In this document: positions 33,754 to 43,338 of the stretch, piece by piece
How positions within the stretch are numbered: position 1 is the first letter of the stretch
Layout of the letters: each line of letters begins with the position of its first letter
Assembly: GCA_047833665.1 (NCBI GenBank)
Contig: CP181261.1
Span: 1,364,001-1,428,000 of the forward strand
Reading direction: 5' to 3'
Origin: Caproicibacter sp047833665
Lineage (GTDB): Bacteria; Bacillota; Clostridia; Oscillospirales; Acutalibacteraceae
DNA length: 64,000 bases
Translations under genes and position numbers: made by a program
Notes under the pieces: model-generated
What the model saw: only the letters and a program-made list of their open reading frames with translations
The model's database searches: none
Told to the model about the DNA's origin: nothing

Positions 33754-35112
33754 TTAATTTTTCAAGCTTTGAATTGGCGCAGGGATTCTTCCACCCCTTT
33801 GGATCATCTTCAGTGGGGAATAGCGGTTGACTTCCATAACGGGGCCACCTCCCAGCAAGCCGCCGAAATTCAGTTCGTCTCCGGCTTTTTTCCCGATAGC
33901 CGGAATCAGTCTGACAGCAGTAGTTTTTGAGTTCACCATACCAATTGCCGCTTCGTCTGCGATGATGGCAGATATAATTTCCGGTGGTATGTCTCCGGGA
34001 ACTGCAATCATATCAAGACCAACAGAGCACACAGCCGTCATAGCTTCAAGTTTTGTTAGGCTCAGGGAGCCACAGCGCGCCGCATCAATCATGCCGGAAT
34101 CTTCAGTAACGGGAATAAAGGCTCCGGAAAGGCCGCCAACATGGGAAGAGGCCATTACGCCGCCTTTTTTCACGGCATCGTTCAGCAGCGCCAAGGCCGC
34201 GGTAGTGCCGTGCGCACCACAGCTTTCCAATCCCATCTCTTCAAGAATATGTGCAACGGAATCGCCAATAGCCGGTGTAGGGGCAAGGGATAAATCGATA
34301 ATTCCAAAAGGAACACAAAGCCTTCTGGAAGCTTCCTGTGCAACAAGCTGCCCCATTCGCGTTACTTTAAATGCTGTTTTTTTAACAATATTGGCAACTT
34401 CATCTATTTTGCAGTTGCCCGCCTTAGCCAGCGCAGCGCGTACTACACCCGGTCCTGAGACCCCAACATTGATGACGCAGTCCGGTTCACCGGGGCCGTG
34501 AAATGCACCCGCCATAAACGGATTATCTTCCGGCGCATTGCAGAAAACAACCAATTTTGCAGCGCCGATGCATTCTCTGTCTGCAGTTGCTTTGGCAGTT
34601 TCCAAAACAATATGTCCCATTTTCTGGACAGCATCCATATTGATGCCCGATTTGGTTGACCCGATGTTCACGGACGAACAGACAAATTCCGTTTCGCTAA
34701 GCGCTTGTGGAATGCTTTCGATAACAGCGTAGTCTCCCGGTGCAAAACCTTTATGCACCAGAGCAGAAAAACCACCAATGAAATTGACACCCGTTGTTTT
34801 TGCTGCGCGGTCTAACGCTTTGGCGAAACGGACGGGATTTTTGTCAGGACAGGCCGCGGCGACCATGGAAATCGGCGTGACTGCGATGCGTTTATGTATA
34901 ATTGGAATGCCATATTCCTGTGAGATGTCTTCTCCGGTTTTGACAAGATTTCCGGCATATCTGCAAATTTTGTCGTAAATTTTATCGCATGCGCGGTCAA
35001 CATCGGAATCAATGCAGTCGAGCAAAGAGATTCCCATTGTGATAGTTCGCACATCAAGATTTTCGTCATCGATCATCCGTATGGTTTCAAGAATGTCGTG
35101 AGAATTTATCAT
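33754..35112 (-). CDS. UPF0210 (PFL-family, DUF711) protein
   Basis: A 452-residue cytoplasmic protein of the UPF0210 family, which is related in fold to glycyl-radical/formate-lyase-like barrels but has no known reaction. Family segments are visible: RTITMGISLLDC near the N-terminus, NFIGGFSALVHKG, CSSVNIGSTKSGINMDAV, and GPGVVRAAL. It is 30 bp after the ACT-domain gene on the same strand; the two are found together across Firmicutes, suggesting the ACT protein senses a ligand for it. Confidence 0.9.
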   Translation of the reverse strand: MINSHDILETIRMIDDENLDVRTITMGISLLDCIDSDVDRACDKIYDKICRYAGNLVKTGEDISQEYGIPIIHKRIAVTPISMVAAACPDKNPVRFAKALDRAAKTTGVNFIGGFSALVHKGFAPGDYAVIESIPQALSETEFVCSSVNIGSTKSGINMDAVQKMGHIVLETAKATADRECIGAAKLVVFCNAPEDNPFMAGAFHGPGEPDCVINVGVSGPGVVRAALAKAGNCKIDEVANIVKKTAFKVTRMGQLVAQEASRRLCVPFGIIDLSLAPTPAIGDSVAHILEEMGLESCGAHGTTAALALLNDAVKKGGVMASSHVGGLSGAFIPVTEDSGMIDAARCGSLSLTKLEAMTAVCSVGLDMIAVPGDIPPEIISAIIADEAAIGMVNSKTTAVRLIPAIGKKAGDELNFGGLLGGGPVMEVNRYSPLKMIQRGGRIPAPIQSLKN

Positions 35113-35142
35113 GGTTATATTCAGCCTTCCTTTGAAATCTGA

Positions 35143-35412
35143 TTAAATGCGATGCATAGAATTAAAGATATCTTCGTGCATAACGTGTACGGTAAGATTT
35201 AATTCCTTCCCGGCATCGCTCAGCTGTTCTGACAGTTCAGAAAATGGAACTTTGCATTTTGCAATATCCACCAGCATAATCATAGCGAAAAGGTCCTGAA
35301 GAATGGATTGAGTCACCTCCAGAACATTCACATCATTTTTTGCACACACGGAAGAAATACGAGCAAGAATTCCAACCATATCTTTGCCGATTACAGTAAT
35401 AACAGCCCGCAT
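35143..35412 (-). CDS. ACT-domain protein (UPF0237)
   Basis: An 89-residue single ACT domain: the N-terminal VITVIGKDMVGILARIS, then NVLEVTQSILQDLFAMIML, are the standard first strand-helix and second strand of the family. It is expected to bind a small ligand, often an amino acid. Its only partner here is the UPF0210 gene downstream. Confidence 0.9.
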   Translation of the reverse strand: MRAVITVIGKDMVGILARISSVCAKNDVNVLEVTQSILQDLFAMIMLVDIAKCKVPFSELSEQLSDAGKELNLTVHVMHEDIFNSMHRI

Positions 35413-35631
35413 TTTACCACCCCCAAAATTTACAAATTTGTTAAAATTGTTAAATTTCCATTATTATGTGCGGAAAAAGTATCTTTGTCAAGCTGAAGGT
35501 TTTATGAATGTGCATGAATTTGCTTAAGAAGAATCAAATTTCGTTTATGATAGGCACAATAGCTCTATGATTCAAAGGAGAATTGTGGTACTATAATAAA
35601 ATAAAATCATAATACCGGATAGGAGGATGTC

Positions 35632-36444
35632 ATGAGTATTCAATACATATCGGATTTTCACATGCATACGGATTGTTCCCCGGACGGCACAGATTCCGCA
35701 ATGATGATGTGCGAAAGTGCCGCTCGTCTGGGGTTTTATGCTGTCGCTATTACAGATCACTGTGAGTGTAATCGGTATCATGCGGACGGCTACGATAAAT
35801 CCATTCGTCAAGCTTGCTATGAATCGAAAAAAGCAGCGGCTGCTTTTCATGGACGTCTTCACGTTTATTCCGGAATTGAACTAGGCCAGCCGACACAGGA
35901 CACACAGGCCGCTGAAGACGCTCTTGGCTGGTTTCAATATGATTTTGTTCTTGCTTCCCTGCATAACATCAAAAATTATCAGGATTTTTATGAACTGGAT
36001 TATTCATCGCAGAATATTGACCGTATTCTAAACAAATATTTTGATGAAATTTTAGAGATGATTGAATGGGGAAATTTTGACTCTCTTGCACATTTAACCT
36101 ACCCATGGCGCTATATTGCAGGAAAAGGCGGAATACCTATCCGGAATTTTTGGTTCGCCAACAGAATTGATGAAGTTTTAAAACTGTTGATCAAAAAGAA
36201 GATTGCCCTTGAAGTGAACACCTCCGGATTTCGGCAGAAATTGGGTGTTTCTATGCCCGATTTTTCGGTTATCAAACGGTATAGAGATCTGGGGGGAACC
36301 TTGATTACTCTTGGTTCCGACGCACACCGCTGGGCGGATGTTGGAGCCGGAATTGAAAAGGGATTAGAACTCCTGCGTCAAGCCGGGTTCCATCATTATA
36401 CCATTTATAGAGGGCGCAAGCCTCATTTTTTGCCGGTTGAATAA
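35632..36444 (+). CDS. Histidinol-phosphatase (PHP family)
   Basis: A 270-residue metal-dependent phosphoesterase. PHP motifs are present: DFHMHTDCSPDG (motif 1), VAITDHCEC (motif 2), LASLHN (motif 3) and TLGSDAHRWADVG (motif 4). By type it is HisJ/HisK-like and would dephosphorylate histidinol phosphate in histidine synthesis, but no other his gene is nearby, so a general phosphoesterase role is possible. GGAGGA precedes the ATG. A TATAAT-like box lies at 35592. Confidence 0.85.
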   Translation: MSIQYISDFHMHTDCSPDGTDSAMMMCESAARLGFYAVAITDHCECNRYHADGYDKSIRQACYESKKAAAAFHGRLHVYSGIELGQPTQDTQAAEDALGWFQYDFVLASLHNIKNYQDFYELDYSSQNIDRILNKYFDEILEMIEWGNFDSLAHLTYPWRYIAGKGGIPIRNFWFANRIDEVLKLLIKKKIALEVNTSGFRQKLGVSMPDFSVIKRYRDLGGTLITLGSDAHRWADVGAGIEKGLELLRQAGFHHYTIYRGRKPHFLPVE

Positions 36445-36468
36445 AAGTGGTGAAGGAGAGTAGTGAAA

Positions 36469-36954
36469 ATGGATCGTTTACTGACCTTATTAAATGAAAA
36501 CGCACGGCTGAGTACAAAACAGCTTGCAGTGATGCTTGGAAAAACGGAAAGTGAAGTAGAAGACGCGATTGCCGCCTATGAAAAGGCAGGAATTATTCGC
36601 GGCTACAAAGCGCTGATTAACTGGGAGAAAGTAGACAAAAACAAGGCGAGTGCTCTCATCGAATTGCGAGTTTCCCCAAAACGTGAACGCGGCTTTGACG
36701 AGATTGCAAACAAAATTATGCAGTTTGAAGAGGTGGAAAGTGTATACCTCATGTCCGGCGGATATGACCTTGCGGTTAAAGTCCACGGAAAGAGTATGCA
36801 GGATATTGCCATGTTTGTAATGCGCCGTCTTTCCACGCTGGATTCTGTTCTTTCTACTGCAACCCATTTTATCCTGACTCGTTACAAAGACGGGGACGTT
36901 ATTCTTAACAAAGAAGACGAAAAGGATGAAAGAAGGAGTGTGCTCTGTGATTGA
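36469..36954 (+). CDS. Lrp/AsnC-family transcriptional regulator
   Basis: A 161-residue regulator: an N-terminal HTH (LSTKQLAVMLGKTESEVEDAI) and a C-terminal ligand domain (RAM, with VESVYLMSGGYDLAVKV). The start is the ATG at 36469, with AAGGAG about 10 nt upstream; a GTG 6 bp earlier is also in frame. It overlaps the aminotransferase gene by 8 nt and probably regulates it in response to an amino acid. Confidence 0.9.
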   Translation: MDRLLTLLNENARLSTKQLAVMLGKTESEVEDAIAAYEKAGIIRGYKALINWEKVDKNKASALIELRVSPKRERGFDEIANKIMQFEEVESVYLMSGGYDLAVKVHGKSMQDIAMFVMRRLSTLDSVLSTATHFILTRYKDGDVILNKEDEKDERRSVLCD

Positions 36955-38134
36955 TTATCAGCGCATGCTCAACAAACAGATTCAAGGCATAAAACCTTCC
37001 GGCATACGCCGTTTCTTCGATATTGCGAGCGAAATGGACAACGTGATTTCTTTATCGATTGGAGAACCTGATTTTACAACGCCGTGGCATGTGCGGGAAG
37101 AGGGTATTCGTTCCCTGGAAGACGGGAAGACATGGTATTCGCCCAATCGCGGATTCATCGAATTAAGGGAAGAAATCTCCCGATTTTTGCAGCGTCATTC
37201 CCATTTGGATTATGATCCGAAGACGGACATTTTGGTCACGGTTGGCGGCAGTGAAGCCATAGACCTTGCAATACGCGCTTTGGTTGAACCGGGGGATGAA
37301 GTTTTAATCCCGGAACCTAGCTTTGTTTGTTACAAGCCGCTGACTCTTGCGGCGAGGGGCGTTCCGGTGGTAGTGGAAACAAAGCAGGAAAATTTGTTCC
37401 GGCTGACCCCGGAAGAACTGGAAGAGAAAATTACACCGCGGTCAAAGCTTTTGATTCTTCCGTATCCCAATAATCCCACGGGAGCTGTGATGCGCCGCGA
37501 AAATTTACAAGCTGTGGCCGAGGTGGTTCAAAAACATAATCTTCTTGTTCTTTCTGATGAAATATATGGAGAACTTACTTACGGTGATTACCGTCATGTT
37601 TCATTTGCGCAAATTGACGGAATGAAGGAAAGAACCATTTTAGTCAATGGATTTTCCAAAGCGTTTGCTATGACCGGATGGCGTCTCGGCTACGCCGCCG
37701 GACCAAAAGAACTGATTCAGCAGATGACAAAACTGCATCAATTTGGCATTATGAGCGCTCCCACCGTGGCACAGTATGCGGCCATTGAGGCACTGAAAAA
37801 CGGGGATGGAGATATTGTTTCCATGCGCGAACAGTACGATTTGCGCAGAAAGCTGATAGTGGACGGTTTTAATTCGATGGGGCTGTCCTGTTTTGAGCCC
37901 GAAGGCGCATTTTACGTTTTTCCATGCATCAAAAGTACGGGGTTGACATCGGAAGAGTTCTGTCAAAAGCTGCTTTATGCAGAGAAAGTAGCAGTTGTGC
38001 CGGGCAACGCATTTGGCGACTGCGGAGAAGGATATGTCCGCGTTTCATACTCTTATTCCATCCGGCATATTACGGAAGCATTGTCGCGCATTGAGCATTT
38101 TGTCCGAACATTGCCAGGTGGACGCCATGCCTGA
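36947..38134 (+). CDS. PLP-dependent aminotransferase (class I/II)
   Basis: A 395-residue fold-type I aminotransferase. The PLP-lysine lies in NGFSKAFAMTGWRLGY, the phosphate and ring contacts in SIGEPDF, PYPNNPTGAV and LSDEIYGEL, and the carboxylate Arg in YVRVSYS. The start is the GTG at 36947 with GAAGGAG 8 nt upstream. Type PatA/AspC-like; the amino donor cannot be told. It overlaps the Lrp gene before and ispE after by 8 nt each, so all three are one unit. Confidence 0.9.
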   Translation: MIDYQRMLNKQIQGIKPSGIRRFFDIASEMDNVISLSIGEPDFTTPWHVREEGIRSLEDGKTWYSPNRGFIELREEISRFLQRHSHLDYDPKTDILVTVGGSEAIDLAIRALVEPGDEVLIPEPSFVCYKPLTLAARGVPVVVETKQENLFRLTPEELEEKITPRSKLLILPYPNNPTGAVMRRENLQAVAEVVQKHNLLVLSDEIYGELTYGDYRHVSFAQIDGMKERTILVNGFSKAFAMTGWRLGYAAGPKELIQQMTKLHQFGIMSAPTVAQYAAIEALKNGDGDIVSMREQYDLRRKLIVDGFNSMGLSCFEPEGAFYVFPCIKSTGLTSEEFCQKLLYAEKVAVVPGNAFGDCGEGYVRVSYSYSIRHITEALSRIEHFVRTLPGGRHA

Positions 38135-39002
38135 TTTCATCGAAAATGCCTATGCGAAAATCAATTTAACACTGGATATTACAGGGAAACGTGCGGATGG
38201 CTACCATACGCTTCGTTCTATCTTTCAGAGTGTGACACTTTGCGACCGCGTTTCGCTGACGCGGCTGTCAGATGGCAAAGTCCATGTTTCCAGTGATAAT
38301 CCGGCGCTGCCGTGCGGGGAGGAGAATACGGTATATCGTGCGGCAAAAGCTTTTTTTGCTGCAACCGGAGCAGTGAATTGCGGCGTTTCCTTTCATCTGG
38401 AAAAAAACATCCCTTGGCAGGCCGGTTTGGGTGGCGGAAGCGCTGATGCTGCCTCGGCGCTTCATTTACTAAATCGGTGTTTCTCTACGAAGCTGAGTGA
38501 CAGGGAGCTCTCGGAAATCGGAGTGACCGTTGGAGCAGATGTGCCGTTCTGCCTTCTCGGCGGGACGGCATTAGCTGAAGGTATTGGAGAAAAACTGACT
38601 CCTCTGCCCCCTCTGCCGCCCTGCTATATTGTTCTATGCAAGCCTGCAATGGGGATTGAAACTAAAAAAGCTTATCAAGCAATTGATCGTCATGGTTTTT
38701 CCATGGATGGTGATACAGAGAAAATGATTGCACAACTGCGGCATGGCAGCTTACCAGGTATTGCGAAGCATGTAGGGAATGCCTTTGAAAAGGTAATGTC
38801 TTTGCCGGAAGTTTCAAACATTAAATATCAAATGCTGGAATTCGGTGCAGACGGGGCTTGTATGACAGGCAGTGGATCCACAGTTTTTGGATTGTTTCGG
38901 CAGGAAGAACAAGCTAAAATTTGTGCAGAACAACTTTTGAACCGTTATCCAAATGTTTTCCTTTGTAGGCCATATCATCCTAAACATACGTTTGCAGAAT
39001 AG
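38127..39002 (+). CDS. ispE: 4-(cytidine 5'-diphospho)-2-C-methyl-D-erythritol kinase
   Basis: A 291-residue GHMP kinase of the MEP isoprenoid pathway. The N-terminus AYAKINLTLDITGKRADGYH is diagnostic, the ATP-binding Gly-rich segment is PWQAGLGGGSADAA, and GADVPFCLLGGTA follows; the third motif is SGSGSTVFG near the C-terminus. Start at the ATG at 38127, overlapping the aminotransferase end. A strong terminator lies 53 bp after the stop. Confidence 0.95.
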   Translation: MPDFIENAYAKINLTLDITGKRADGYHTLRSIFQSVTLCDRVSLTRLSDGKVHVSSDNPALPCGEENTVYRAAKAFFAATGAVNCGVSFHLEKNIPWQAGLGGGSADAASALHLLNRCFSTKLSDRELSEIGVTVGADVPFCLLGGTALAEGIGEKLTPLPPLPPCYIVLCKPAMGIETKKAYQAIDRHGFSMDGDTEKMIAQLRHGSLPGIAKHVGNAFEKVMSLPEVSNIKYQMLEFGADGACMTGSGSTVFGLFRQEEQAKICAEQLLNRYPNVFLCRPYHPKHTFAE

Positions 39003-39054
39003 CCACATGACTATATAGTAGGCAAATGATAAAAAACAATCTTTTGGCAAGTGA

Positions 39055-39101
39055 CAGCAGACCTAAAAAACGCCTTAAACGTTTTTCGGGTCTGCTGTTT
39101 T
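39055..39101 (+). terminator. Terminator after ispE
   Basis: CAGCAGACC/GGTCTGCTG stem around a loop that itself can fold, followed by TTTT. The rest of the 39,003-39,316 gap holds no gene; the region before spoIIR is AT-rich. Confidence 0.8.
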
Positions 39102-39316
39102 GCGTACCGTGTAGGAACATAGGGACAATTTTTGGCATCAGCGAAACGTAAAATAGAGTATCTGCAATTTGGGTCAATACATTCAAAAAATTCTAGCATC
39201 TTTATGCACTATATACTCATTCATTTTTTGTTATAGTGAAATATTTTCATAAAAAAAGAATAAATTGGAAAAAATTGGTCAATGCTCTTTTTGCAACATA
39301 AAAAGGGAGCGGTTTT

Positions 39317-39919
39317 ATGAAAACGTTTGGAAAAGCACTTTGCCTTGCGTTTGTGCTCGCTGTTCTTTTCAATTTTACATGCTTTACTGCCGAATGTGAG
39401 AAAATTCCGTCTCAAGTGCTTCGACTGCATGTTCTTGCAAATTCCGATTCCCAAGAAGACCAGAGCCTGAAATTGAAAGTGCGGGATAGGATTCTTCAGG
39501 AAAGTGACGGAATGCTGGATGGTGTGGGAAATCGCCAAGAAGCGATAGAGGCAGTTCAAAAAAATCTTCTTCGGCTGCAGCAGGCAGCACAGGACGAAGT
39601 GAAAAAGCAAGGATATCATTATCCTGTAAAGGCCGAAATTACCAAAACATATTTCACAACAAGGACGTACGGCGATGTTACACTGCCCGCAGGTGAATAT
39701 GACGCTTTGGAAGTAACCATAGGTTCCGGAAAGGGGCATAACTGGTGGTGTGTTATTTTTCCTCAGCTTTGTCTGCCGGCTGCCGAAGATAAAAAACAGC
39801 TGAAAGACATTCTCAGCCCCAATGAACTGCGTATTGTTCGGAATGCAAACGGGTATCAGGTGAAGTTTAAAACGTTAGAATATTACGAGCAGCTAAAACA
39901 CTGGCTGAAATACAGATAA
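39317..39919 (+). CDS. spoIIR: Stage II sporulation protein R
   Basis: A 200-residue exported signalling protein, made in the forespore, that triggers processing of pro-sigma-E in the mother cell. It has an N-terminal signal helix (ALCLAFVLAVLFNFTCF), the core motif LRLHVLANSDSQEDQSLK, VRDRIL, and WWCVIFPQLC. GGGAG precedes the ATG. In other Clostridia it is under sigma-F; I did not find a clear sigma-F promoter. Its presence shows the organism belongs to a sporulating lineage. Confidence 0.93.
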   Translation: MKTFGKALCLAFVLAVLFNFTCFTAECEKIPSQVLRLHVLANSDSQEDQSLKLKVRDRILQESDGMLDGVGNRQEAIEAVQKNLLRLQQAAQDEVKKQGYHYPVKAEITKTYFTTRTYGDVTLPAGEYDALEVTIGSGKGHNWWCVIFPQLCLPAAEDKKQLKDILSPNELRIVRNANGYQVKFKTLEYYEQLKHWLKYR

Positions 39920-39996
39920 CCAAACACGGAGCATGGACAATCTTTTTTCACGCAGCATTTTATGCTATACTTTCTTCAAAAGGAAGTGAGGCATCA

Positions 39997-42900
39997 ATGC
40001 TGCGTTTTGTTTTAGGCCGCGCCGGCAGCGGAAAGACACACACCATCCGAAACGATCTTAAAAATTTAGCAGAAGCCGGAGAAAATAGGCTGATGTTGAT
40101 TGTGCCGGAACAGGCATCGTTTGAAAACGAGCGTGCTATGCTAAAGTTACTGGGGCCGGTGCTTGCTAGGCGTGTGACTGTTACCAGCTTTTCAAGGCTG
40201 GCGGAAGAGGTATTTCGGCGCTGCGGCGGCTTTGCCGGAAGAAGACTGAATGACGGCGGCCGCAGCATTTTCATGAGCCTTGCGTTGGAACAGGTGAAAG
40301 ACCAGCTGGATATTTACCGCCGCAATGCGGACAGTACGGAGTTAATAGAACTCTTGCTGGATGTCTGTGCGGAGTTCAAGATGTGTGCTGTTACACCACA
40401 GCATCTGGCTGAAGTGGCGAAAAAAATGCCCGAAGGAACTTTGAAACGCAAAGTTTCAGAACTATCGTTAATTTTGTCTGCGTACGACGCACTGGTGGCT
40501 CAGAGCTATATCGACCCAATGGATGATTTGACACGGCTAAAGGAAAAACTGGAGCAGCACAATTATTTTGAGGGTTACACCGTTATGGTGGATTCTTTTC
40601 AGAGCTTTACCGTACAGGAATACCATGTTTTATCGCAAATTCTTATGCAGGCAAAAGAAGTTCGTGTAGCTCTGTGTACGGACCGGCTGGACGACCCGGA
40701 ATGCGGTGCAGGGCTTTTTTCGCTCATTCGAAAAACTGCCCGCGTATTAATGCGCATTGCAAAGCAAAATGGAGTTTCCATTGCTGCACCCATTGTGCTT
40801 GAAAACGGTGTCCGCTTTCAAAATGAGGCTTTAAAAGAACTGGAGAAGGGGGTTTATCGTCCGGCCCATCGAAAACCTTTTTCCGGGGAAAGTAAAGCCG
40901 TTACTGTTTATGAAGCCAAAAACAGTTATGACGAATCGGCTTTTGTTGCTGCAACCATCCGCCGCCTCGTAATCGACGAGGGATACCGTTACCGCGATTT
41001 TGCTGTAATTGCTCGCAACCCGGATTCCTACCGCGGCATCCTTGACGAGGCATTGGAAAAGTGGGAGATTCCGTATTTTATGGACAGGCCGGAGCAGATT
41101 GATGCCGAACCGCTGATGCGTCTTGTTTTATCTGCATTTCAAATTACGCAAAACGGCTTTCGTTCCGATGATATTTTTCTGTACTTGAAAACCGGTCTCT
41201 GCGGTCTGACGCCGGAAGAGATTTCTTTGCTTGAAAATTATACATTTCTCTGGAATGTTTCAGGTAAAAAATGGAAAGAAGAATGGACGGATAATCCTGA
41301 AGGTTTTGCCGGAGAGCAGACGCCTGCCGACAAAAAACTGCTTGCCAAAATCAACGACTGCCGCCGAGCGGTCATGACCCCGCTGGAACATTTCGCCGAA
41401 AGGACGGCCAATGCCAGCGGTGAGGAAATGGCAGCAGCTGTGTTCGGCTTATTGGAAGAAGTGCATGCAGCGGAACATTTAAAAAAATTTGCAAAGCAGT
41501 TATCCGACAATGGAGACCCGGCTTTGGCGGAACGGGAGCTGCGCATCTGGGATCTGCTGATGGAAATTTTGGATCAAACAGCCCTTGTCCTCGGAAAAAA
41601 TAAGGTGACAGGCGCACGTTATGCAGAACTGCTGCATATGGTGATTCTTTCCAGCCGAATAGCAAGCATTCCTCAGGGGCTTGACGAGGTCACCGTCGGT
41701 GCGGCGGATCGTTCCCGGCCGGCGGATCCAAAGGTTGTGTTTTTAATTGGGTGTGCGCAAGGAGAATTTCCTATGACCGCCGGCAATGGTGGGCTCATTA
41801 GCGACAGGGAACGCCATGAACTGATAGAACTGGGATTGGAGCTGAACGATACTGCGGAAGGTGCCGCAGTGCAGGAACGTTTTCTAGCCTATTCTGCCAT
41901 GTGTTCCGCTTCCAGACGGCTGTTTGTCTGCTACCCTGTGTCTGACACGGAGGGAAAAGGGAATTCTCCGTCATCCATCGTAACGGAGGTGCGTGCTGTT
42001 CTACCAAATGTGCAAACGTTGAACGAACTGTTGCTGGAGCAAACCTATTTTGCCTCGGCACAAAGCCCGGCACTGGAACTTACCGCGCAAAGGTGGCATA
42101 CAAATGATGTCCTTTCCGCCTCGTTAAGAGAACTTTGGTCTCGCAGAGGTATGCAGGATCGGATACAGTCCATTAGTAATGCAGCGCAAAAACGGCCGTT
42201 TTCTTTTCAAAATTCTGACAATGCTGTTAAACTGTTTGGCAACCATATGCATATGTCCGCAACACAGATTGAAAAATACCATCTTTGCCGATTTCAGTAT
42301 TTTTGCCGGTATGGCGTGGATGCACGAGAACGAAAAACCGCTGAACTGGATGCACTGGAATACGGCAGTTTGATGCATTACCTTCTGCAACGCCTGTTTC
42401 AAGAAATCGGCAGTGCAAAAATTGCAGAAATGAGCGAAGATGAGCTAAATGAAGTCATTTTGCAGTTTCTTGCAGATTATGTGGAAGTAAGATTCGGCGG
42501 GCTTGCCAATCGGACGCCGCGCTTTACATATTTGATTACCCGATTGGCGGCATCGGCGCAAATTGTATCCCGCCATATTGCGCAGGAGCTGGTGCAGAGC
42601 AGTTTTAAACCGGCTGATTTTGAACTGTCAGTCGGCGATGAAATCCCATCCTTGGTAATCCCTCTGCCGGATGGCGGAAAAGTGGAAATTGACGGAAAAA
42701 TCGACCGGGTGGATATCATGACGCGCGGCGGAGTGCGTTATTTGCGTGTGGTAGACTACAAAACAGGGCGGAAAGAATTCCGGCTTTCCGACGTAATTTA
42801 CGGCATGAACCTCCAAATGCTAATTTATCTGGCAGCTTTGTGTGAAAATGGCAAAGAACGCTATGGACAGATTGTTCCAGCCGGTGTTCTATACATGCCG

Positions 42901-43338
42901 GCAAACCGTCCGTCCCCACCCTCTCAGCGTGGGGAAGAACAGGAAAAAAGGAAAAAGGAGTTTCTAAAACAGCTCCGTATGGACGGGCTGATTTTGAACG
43001 ATGCGGAAGTGGTCGCCGCAATGGAACCGGATGGGAAAGGAATTTATATCCCGGTTACCCTGAAAAAGGGAGTCCCTTCGGGAAGTGGACATTTGGTCAC
43101 CCAACAGGAATTAGAGCGAATATTCCGATATATCCGCAGTTTAATTGAAAATATGGCCGGTGAATTACGGCAGGGCAATATTGCAGCTGTGCCGCTTTCC
43201 GGGGGATATGATGCCTGTGCTTGGTGCCCGTATGCAGCCGTCTGCGGCCATGAGCGGGATGACCCAATACGTGAAATGCAAAAATGGGACAGGGATGCCG
43301 TAATGGAAGAATTGTCGAAAGAAGGAGAAACACCGTGA
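39997..43338 (+). CDS. addB: AddAB helicase-nuclease subunit AddB
   Basis: A 1113-residue subunit of the RecBCD-like double-strand-break repair enzyme. The N-terminal P-loop is LGRAGSGKT. The C-terminal nuclease domain has VDYKTGRKEF and is framed by four cysteines of the 4Fe-4S cluster: one in KYHLCRFQYFCRYG and three in ACAWCPYAAVC. Length is normal. The stop overlaps the addA GTG by 4 nt (GTGA), typical of translational coupling. Confidence 0.95.
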   Translation: MLRFVLGRAGSGKTHTIRNDLKNLAEAGENRLMLIVPEQASFENERAMLKLLGPVLARRVTVTSFSRLAEEVFRRCGGFAGRRLNDGGRSIFMSLALEQVKDQLDIYRRNADSTELIELLLDVCAEFKMCAVTPQHLAEVAKKMPEGTLKRKVSELSLILSAYDALVAQSYIDPMDDLTRLKEKLEQHNYFEGYTVMVDSFQSFTVQEYHVLSQILMQAKEVRVALCTDRLDDPECGAGLFSLIRKTARVLMRIAKQNGVSIAAPIVLENGVRFQNEALKELEKGVYRPAHRKPFSGESKAVTVYEAKNSYDESAFVAATIRRLVIDEGYRYRDFAVIARNPDSYRGILDEALEKWEIPYFMDRPEQIDAEPLMRLVLSAFQITQNGFRSDDIFLYLKTGLCGLTPEEISLLENYTFLWNVSGKKWKEEWTDNPEGFAGEQTPADKKLLAKINDCRRAVMTPLEHFAERTANASGEEMAAAVFGLLEEVHAAEHLKKFAKQLSDNGDPALAERELRIWDLLMEILDQTALVLGKNKVTGARYAELLHMVILSSRIASIPQGLDEVTVGAADRSRPADPKVVFLIGCAQGEFPMTAGNGGLISDRERHELIELGLELNDTAEGAAVQERFLAYSAMCSASRRLFVCYPVSDTEGKGNSPSSIVTEVRAVLPNVQTLNELLLEQTYFASAQSPALELTAQRWHTNDVLSASLRELWSRRGMQDRIQSISNAAQKRPFSFQNSDNAVKLFGNHMHMSATQIEKYHLCRFQYFCRYGVDARERKTAELDALEYGSLMHYLLQRLFQEIGSAKIAEMSEDELNEVILQFLADYVEVRFGGLANRTPRFTYLITRLAASAQIVSRHIAQELVQSSFKPADFELSVGDEIPSLVIPLPDGGKVEIDGKIDRVDIMTRGGVRYLRVVDYKTGRKEFRLSDVIYGMNLQMLIYLAALCENGKERYGQIVPAGVLYMPANRPSPPSQRGEEQEKRKKEFLKQLRMDGLILNDAEVVAAMEPDGKGIYIPVTLKKGVPSGSGHLVTQQELERIFRYIRSLIENMAGELRQGNIAAVPLSGGYDACAWCPYAAVCGHERDDPIREMQKWDRDAVMEELSKEGETP

